The notes beneath the pieces were generated by a model. It was not told where the DNA came from and searched no databases. It saw only the letters and a list, made by a program, of their open reading frames with translations. From Flavobacterium sp. ACN2 (GTDB taxonomy: Bacteria > Bacteroidota > Bacteroidia > Flavobacteriales > Flavobacteriaceae), in contig NZ_MRCM01000007.1 of NCBI RefSeq assembly GCF_002303885.1, forward strand, positions 186,001-250,000: a DNA stretch of 64,000 nucleotides, given 5' to 3'. Within the stretch, counting starts at the first letter, position 1. Every line of letters begins with the position of its first letter. The translations under genes were made by a program, and so were the position numbers. Below are positions 60,301 to 64,000 of the stretch, piece after piece.

Positions 60301-60818
60301 ATGATACTACTAATTACAATGCATTAACATTAGGTATTAGTCAGGCTGGAGCATATAGTTTCTTAAGTTCGCAAGGATTTTTAGATCATATCTTAATTTC
60401 AAACGAATTGAATGAAGATTATATCGCCAACTCAATTGCAGTTTACGATCCAAGAAATGATATCGCAAATTATACGACAACAACTTCAGATCACGGACCA
60501 GTAATTGCTCGTTTCGAATTGAAAAAAGACGTGCTTTCTACACCTGATTTTGGGAAAAATAAATATTTCGTAAAAGCATATCCAAATCCTGCAACAGATG
60601 TTTTGAATTTTGATATCAAAACAACTTTAGGGAGAGATTTGAAAATTAGATTATACGATTTTAATGGTCATGCGATTGGAAATCCAATTAGCGTTAAAAA
60701 TGAATCTGAAGTTAGTACAGCAGTTGTTGCAGTTGGTAATCTAGTTTCTGGAGTTTATTTCTACACAGTTACAGAAAATAATAAAGTAATTTTCAAAGAT
60801 AAAATCATCAAGAAATAA
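57372..60818 (+). CDS. Secreted endonuclease/exonuclease/phosphatase protein with T9SS sorting domain
   Basis: 1148-residue exported protein. Signal peptide MKNNYSFRHVMTFLSFFYCL...LSAQ, then several beta-rich modules: a DUF5689/lectin-like start, a stretch with repeated SPSVAVLNLGGTEPNF and SVSASQSFVFNAAGYGDITI parts, and a choice-of-anchor J-like module (about 470-630, YVQNFDDPNVFVNSKWSQYN). The EEP nuclease domain spans about 740-1055, with VVSYNLEFFG, VVQEVSDEP, NLIDLHARA, LILLGDFNDDVKAW and TTSDHGPVIARFEL giving the catalytic Glu, Asp, Asn and His. It ends in a Por secretion tail (VKAYPNPATDVLNFDI to IFKDKIIKK) for T9SS export. It is probably a nutrient-scavenging nuclease; the substrate is inferred. 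Confidence 0.9.
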   Translation: MKNNYSFRHVMTFLSFFYCLVLSAQTMPDKRSIPYTQNFEELVAGTTTAYPVGFQGWTVTGQPGANFKTIAPVANAVLAAVASNLPASAASGTGNVYNYDGKLGFLNTGSVDYTIGFAFSTSGVTNVRVKYDAMTIRNPYGLPGNPVSSRINEMVLQYRIGTTGEFTSLLGTVYTNNTVLQTGNTTEPQNLQTIKVTLPAACNNQEEIQIRWISRQISGAGSRPSFAIDNIDIEKDLFAPVNITGYPKATNVLGDSFDFIDKIDEIGKTYYVLLPGGSTEPTVAQIKAGQDSNGTAALQSGVFDITNPAQEYVKSFTGLNLNTAYSVFSISEDPYDNLQNSVSKTDVTTLSVMPPAISPSVAVLNLGGTEPNFDPLTKSYQIGASDLTANVVVTASGSFTISKDNTTFSTSLSFVPTDFDSNATPTVYVKFTPTSVGSFTGSITHETTGGTTKTVNLTAFGVNPYVQNFDDPNVFVNSKWSQYNEAGPINQWTHTTQSRNVNSGTGAVLMNGYSDSGASKDWLISPRLRLDGFTQIPLLSFYSRQFYDGPSLKLMVSTNYDGVSDPNTAIWIPLNGKFPETTGSYAKSEFINLAAYKTDHTYLAWVYETTSGGLDNAAEWSFDDFAIMDESKYVDSNPRLDFADVSPNSVSASQSFVFNAAGYGDITIAAPASYELSGDNISFASSIIVSSADALIGKTVYARFAPTTKEPTISGVLTITGTSLNKEIGSFTGSSILKEDTYDVVSYNLEFFGTDVKDKTGKEFGPTNDALQIENVAKVMNKLNADVYVVQEVSDEPALDVLIQKISVNGKTFDKTISTSWSYSFQALDPYFPPQKLVVIYNTQTTTVKSTKVLFKDLYDQVRFNTVVLPGYPGTDTPEKNDDSFFSSGRLPYLVQVEANVGGVKKEINLIDLHARANSGTDISKYNQRKYDIDYLKDALDAEYPDANLILLGDFNDDVKAWVGNANTASSYKKFVDDTTNYNALTLGISQAGAYSFLSSQGFLDHILISNELNEDYIANSIAVYDPRNDIANYTTTTSDHGPVIARFELKKDVLSTPDFGKNKYFVKAYPNPATDVLNFDIKTTLGRDLKIRLYDFNGHAIGNPISVKNESEVSTAVVAVGNLVSGVYFYTVTENNKVIFKDKIIKK

Positions 60819-60837
60819 TTGATTTTCAAGAAAAGAA

Positions 60838-61089
60838 AAAAGCTGTCTCAAAGGGACAGCTTTTTTTGTTGAACGAAAGATTCTTTCTCTCTAAAACCCC
60901 AGCGGGGTAAAATATTTATAGAGCTAAAACAACACAAATAAAAAAAGCTCCGGAGGAGTGACATGTTTTTTCTGCAACATAAACATGTCACTCCTCCGGA
61001 GCTTTCTGTTGTAAACATTTATACTTTACTATAAATATTTCGCTTCTCCGAAGCTTACAAAAAAAGCTGTCCTTTTGAGACAGCTTGCT
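60838..61089. repeat. Nested inverted repeats with twin terminators
   Basis: Outer terminators AAAGCTGTCTCAAAGGGAC (60838-60867, plus strand) and AAAGCTGTCCTTTTGAGACA (61062-61089, minus strand) are near-inverted copies of each other. Inside, an AAATATTTATAG pair (about 60910 and 61031) encloses a perfect 25-base pair (60944-60968 with 60981-61005, AAAGCTCCGGAGGAGTGACA start). The region ends the convergent nuclease and MepB-like transcripts. Confidence 0.87.
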
Positions 61090-61091
61090 TT

Positions 61092-61610
61092 TTATGCAAA
61101 TATTTTTCTGATTTCATTTAAATCAATTTGATCTCGATCGGTAAAAGAAAAGAAATAATCCAATTGCCATTTTTGAGTTTTTTGTGCTTGTTTGCTCGTA
61201 GTTTCATCCCAAGGCGGGTAAACTCTTGTCGCTCTAATTCCTTCTTTATTTTGGGTAGAAAAAATACCTTTTTCAAGTAGCGTTTTCTTCGGAAAAATAA
61301 ATTGACCCCAATTCTGATCTTTTCGAACATTGACAATTACAAAATCAATAGCATCAGAATAATCAAAAGGTTCTATCGTTCCAGTTTGATTTCGTTTCCA
61401 TAGAGTAACAAACTGACCTGTTTTGGTTGGAGTTATTTTGGCCTCGCGATAACAAATGTTTTTATTGTTTAGCAGAAAACGATAGGCGCTGTATTCGTCG
61501 CTTTCGCTTTCTTTTTCAACAGAAGTTATTAATAATTCAGCCTTATCATAAACGATTTCTTTGCTTAATGATAAATCAGCAGGAGCTGTAGTAAAATTCA
61601 TAAAATTCAA
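61092..61610 (-). CDS. MepB family protein
   Basis: 172-residue soluble protein of the MepB family (PF08877), whose members are common but not biochemically characterised. Family wording is KITPTKTGQFVTLWKRNQTG, then TIEPFDYSDAIDFVIVNV, WGQFIFPKKTLLEKGIFSTQ and the C-terminal ATRVYPPWDETTSKQAQKTQ with KWQLDYFFSF. It has no signal peptide. Start: MNFMNF allows the ATG at 61610 or 61601. It lies 36 bases downstream of the membrane protein at 61647 on the same strand and may share its transcript. Confidence 0.87.
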   Translation of the reverse strand: MNFMNFTTAPADLSLSKEIVYDKAELLITSVEKESESDEYSAYRFLLNNKNICYREAKITPTKTGQFVTLWKRNQTGTIEPFDYSDAIDFVIVNVRKDQNWGQFIFPKKTLLEKGIFSTQNKEGIRATRVYPPWDETTSKQAQKTQKWQLDYFFSFTDRDQIDLNEIRKIFA

Positions 61611-61646
61611 TTCTCAAGTATTCTTGAAATTTACTGCAAATTTGTT

Positions 61647-63392
61647 TTAGAAAGAAACATTCAAACCAAAATTTAATCCCCATTGGAATTGGTTGAAAGA
61701 CTGACTGTTTAACGGATTGATATAATAATTCATAGCAGGCTCAACAAAAACATTGGTTTTTTTATACACACGATATTGAACCGTACTACTCAAAGTAGAA
61801 CCATAAACATAATCATTCGCATTCATGTTTTCTCCTATAGAATGTCCATCCAAATTCACACTATTAGAAATTAATTTGCCCACAAAACCACCTGTATTTA
61901 AATTAATGCTGGCTTTATTTTTATTAAAAATAGAATAAGAAACCTCAAGAGGCATTTCTACATATCTTAAATTTTGATCCAATTTACCTGTTTGTACATT
62001 TTCACTTTTTAGAGCTTCTTTTGTACTATTTGAAATCAAAAGATAATCTTGTGCTGGTGCGTTAGACGAAGCGACTGGATAACTATCAGGAGCAAAAAAA
62101 GCATTGCTTTTGGCAGATAGATAAGAGACATTGGCAACACTTTGTCCTAATTCGCTAATTTTTAAACCAGAACCAACAGCCCATTTTTTGTTAATGCTGT
62201 ATTTTGTTTTTACACCATAAGAATTAGATTGTTTAGAATCGTTTACGTTACCCAATGTTTTTTCGTTCTTGGTGTTCTCAGAACTTGCAACACCAGCAAA
62301 AACGGCAACGGCCCATCTTTCTTTTTTATTGATAAGATTGTCTTTTTTCTCTTTTTCTTCTTTTTCCTTTTCTGGAGTTAAGATTCCTTTTTCTAAATTC
62401 TGAAGTTCAGCCAACTGCATAGAATCGGTTTTGCTCAAACTGTTGGTGATTTTTACATCGTCTTTTATAATAACTGCTTTGTCATTGCGTTTATTCTCAT
62501 TTTTACTAGAAACCGCATTATTTGAATTATATGCATTGCTGTTTGTAAAAGAGTTATTATTTGCAGAATAGCGCTGATTATTGAAAGCAAGATTTTTATT
62601 GTTTTTTGGAGCAATCTGTTCTTCAAAAATCGAATTGGAAAGCTGTTTTTTTGCTGTCGAATTAAATTTGTTTTGTTTGCCAAATGCAACTCTTTCTTCA
62701 GAAATTCCTTTATTAGAAGATTTTGCATTGTTTTCTAAAATAGATTTTTTAGAAGATTCCAAAATAGATTTATTTTCTGTTAAACCTGAGTTTTGATAGG
62801 CAACAGATTGGTTCGGAGTATTTGCTGGAACTCCTGTACTAGATTTTTTAGAAGATTTTGCAATTGCTTTTTCTTCTGATGAACTCGAGTTTTGATAAGC
62901 CACAGATTGATTCGGAACATTAGCAGGAGTTGGTGCAATGTGTTTAGAATCTTTTTTAGTGGTTTCGTTTTTAGAATTTGTTTCCGCTACAGAAGTTTCT
63001 TGAACTGGAATTCCTGATTCTGTATTGAATTGATTTTTTCTTGTCGAATTGTGGTCTAAAGAATCTGCTGTTTTGCCAAGATTTTTATTTTGATCTAAAT
63101 TTCTGTTGTTAGAATTATCGTTTGTTTTTTTATCCAAAACAACAGTATTGTTGCTGTTTTCTAAACCGCCATTGTTGATTTTTATATTTTCAGGCGAAGC
63201 AGTAAAATGTAATATTGAAGGCAGAAGCAACCCTAATAATAAGCATGCAGCAGCCGACCACCAAAGAACAACTCGCTTCTTCTTTTTAGGTTTGTCTAGT
63301 TTTTCTTCAATCTGACTCCATAACTCTGGAGGTGGAACACTCGAAAAGTCTTCCATTGATGAAAAAATATCTTCTATTTTTTGCTTCTTCAT
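61647..63392 (-). CDS. Anti-sigma-like membrane protein with C-terminal beta-barrel
   Basis: 581-residue protein in three parts. (1) A short cytoplasmic N-domain (1-40, IEDIFSSMEDFSSVPPPELW) of the type that precedes flavobacterial anti-sigma segments. (2) One membrane helix (41-64) and a long Asn/Ser/Lys-rich linker (about 65-345) with two 33-residue-spaced PANxPNQSVAYQNS copies. (3) A beta-rich C-terminus (about 365-581) ending VSF, like an outer membrane barrel (WAVGSGLKISELGQS, VEPAMNYYINPLNSQSF). Its ATG overlaps the sigma stop as ATGA. It is probably the sigma regulator, but it has no known family I can name. Confidence 0.78.
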   Translation of the reverse strand: MKKQKIEDIFSSMEDFSSVPPPELWSQIEEKLDKPKKKKRVVLWWSAAACLLLGLLLPSILHFTASPENIKINNGGLENSNNTVVLDKKTNDNSNNRNLDQNKNLGKTADSLDHNSTRKNQFNTESGIPVQETSVAETNSKNETTKKDSKHIAPTPANVPNQSVAYQNSSSSEEKAIAKSSKKSSTGVPANTPNQSVAYQNSGLTENKSILESSKKSILENNAKSSNKGISEERVAFGKQNKFNSTAKKQLSNSIFEEQIAPKNNKNLAFNNQRYSANNNSFTNSNAYNSNNAVSSKNENKRNDKAVIIKDDVKITNSLSKTDSMQLAELQNLEKGILTPEKEKEEKEKKDNLINKKERWAVAVFAGVASSENTKNEKTLGNVNDSKQSNSYGVKTKYSINKKWAVGSGLKISELGQSVANVSYLSAKSNAFFAPDSYPVASSNAPAQDYLLISNSTKEALKSENVQTGKLDQNLRYVEMPLEVSYSIFNKNKASINLNTGGFVGKLISNSVNLDGHSIGENMNANDYVYGSTLSSTVQYRVYKKTNVFVEPAMNYYINPLNSQSFNQFQWGLNFGLNVSF

Positions 63393-63952
63393 GCTGTTTT
63401 AAAATTTTTTATGCTCAAAATTCGCTTTTGTAATATATGCTTGGCGCGATTTAAATTTGATTTTGATGTCCCTTCGGAGATTTTTAAGAGTTCGGCGATT
63501 TCTCTGTGTTTCATTTTTTCAAATACATACAAGTTAAAAACCGTCCGATATTGATCTGGTAAATCCCGAATGTATTCCAGCAGTTTTTCCTGTTCTATCG
63601 GAATAGCTTCCAGTTCCTCTTCTTCAACAAAATCGGTATCGGGATCAAAAACATCCAAAAAGAAACTCTCTTTTTTCTTTTTGTTTAAAGTCTCGATAAG
63701 CTTGTTTATAAAAATCCGTTTCAACCAGCCTTCAAAACTTCCTTCAAATTTATATTGGCTTATTTTCTGAAACGCAATTACAAAGGCCTCCTGAAAAACA
63801 TCTTTCGCGTCATCTTCGTTCTTCATATATTTCAAACAGATACCATACAAAACAGGAGAGAACAACTGATAAATTTTCAGTTGTCCCTCCCTGTCATTTT
63901 TCATGCACAGTTTGATATATTTTTCTAACTCGTCTTTCAAGAAATGGTTCAA
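63389..63952 (-). CDS. ECF RNA polymerase sigma factor
   Basis: Sigma-70-family factor of up to 187 residues. Region 2: LKYMKNEDDAKDVFQEAFVI and FQKISQYKFEGSFEGWLKRI; region 4: EKLLEYIRDLPDQYRTVFNL and HREIAELLKISEGTSKSNLN. The start is unclear: TTG at 63952, TTG at 63940 or ATG at 63904 are all in frame; the -7-like TATTTTTG (63964-63971) lies just upstream and makes the first one near-leaderless. It overlaps the next gene by 4 bases. The gene appears whole within the window. Confidence 0.9.
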   Translation of the reverse strand: MNHFLKDELEKYIKLCMKNDREGQLKIYQLFSPVLYGICLKYMKNEDDAKDVFQEAFVIAFQKISQYKFEGSFEGWLKRIFINKLIETLNKKKKESFFLDVFDPDTDFVEEEELEAIPIEQEKLLEYIRDLPDQYRTVFNLYVFEKMKHREIAELLKISEGTSKSNLNRAKHILQKRILSIKNFKTA

Positions 63953-64000
63953 ATTTGATTTTGCAAAAATAGTTTTAAATAGCTTACAAAACTATCTTTT

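Overview
The window is AT-rich chromosomal DNA from a member of the Bacteroidota, most likely a Flavobacterium or a close relative. The evidence is the repeated TAnnTTTG-type promoters, lipoproteins whose lipobox is followed by an Asp-rich stretch (a surface-export signal), a Por secretion (T9SS) C-terminal sorting domain, carboxypeptidase-regulatory-like plus TonB-type outer membrane proteins, a 6S-Flavo-like RNA beside zapA, a BtuG-like B12-binding lipoprotein, and many DUF families typical of flavobacteria. No rRNA, tRNA, CRISPR array or prophage was seen. Most genes are ordinary core or envelope genes.

Layout. 1-12.6 kb: 3' part of murA, a CDF metal exporter, a DUF5686-type outer membrane protein, aroQ, three small outer membrane beta-barrels, a XerD-type recombinase, a PAS histidine kinase, rny, 6S RNA, zapA and a ZapB-like coiled-coil gene. 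12.7-24.4 kb: M23 peptidase, TonB receptor, a lipoprotein, a DUF2971 protein, then a leftward envelope/sugar group (DUF4199, GT2 glycosyltransferase, phosphosugar mutase, MsbA-like exporter). 24.6-38.4 kb: rpmE2, GlmU-like protein, PepSY-like protein, ABC-F ATPase, a porin pseudogene next to a DASS anion transporter, small genes, rpmH, carB (short form) and a secreted zinc protease. 38.4-42.8 kb: YiaA/B protein, an ECF sigma/anti-sigma/DUF4252 operon and a divergent S41 protease.

42.8-54.2 kb is the main functional island, for vitamin B12 capture, import and lower-ligand remodelling. A cobalamin riboswitch drives btuB and a BtuG-like surface lipoprotein. cobC, cobS, a BluB-CobT fusion and cobU build the nucleotide loop. 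btuF, btuC and btuD form the inner-membrane importer. No corrin-ring synthesis genes are present here, so in this window the pathway looks like salvage plus local DMB synthesis. A REP-associated/IS200-type transposase with two tandem palindromic units lies between cobS and the BluB-CobT gene.

54.2-64 kb: trmL, an RluE-type pseudouridine synthase, small proteins, an SDR oxidoreductase, a large secreted T9SS nuclease, a MepB-like protein, and an ECF sigma factor overlapping a membrane protein that looks like an anti-sigma factor joined to an outer membrane barrel.

Intergenic DNA is rich in palindromic and inverted repeats of several families (near 1.9-2.2, 4.7, 17.7-18.2, 22.8, 32.8, 47.4-47.8, 53.3, 54.2 and 60.9 kb). 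I did not find a clear new defence or biosynthetic system. The best leads are the repeat-transposase locus, the possible trans-envelope anti-sigma protein, and the B12 island with its Cys-rich companion gene.
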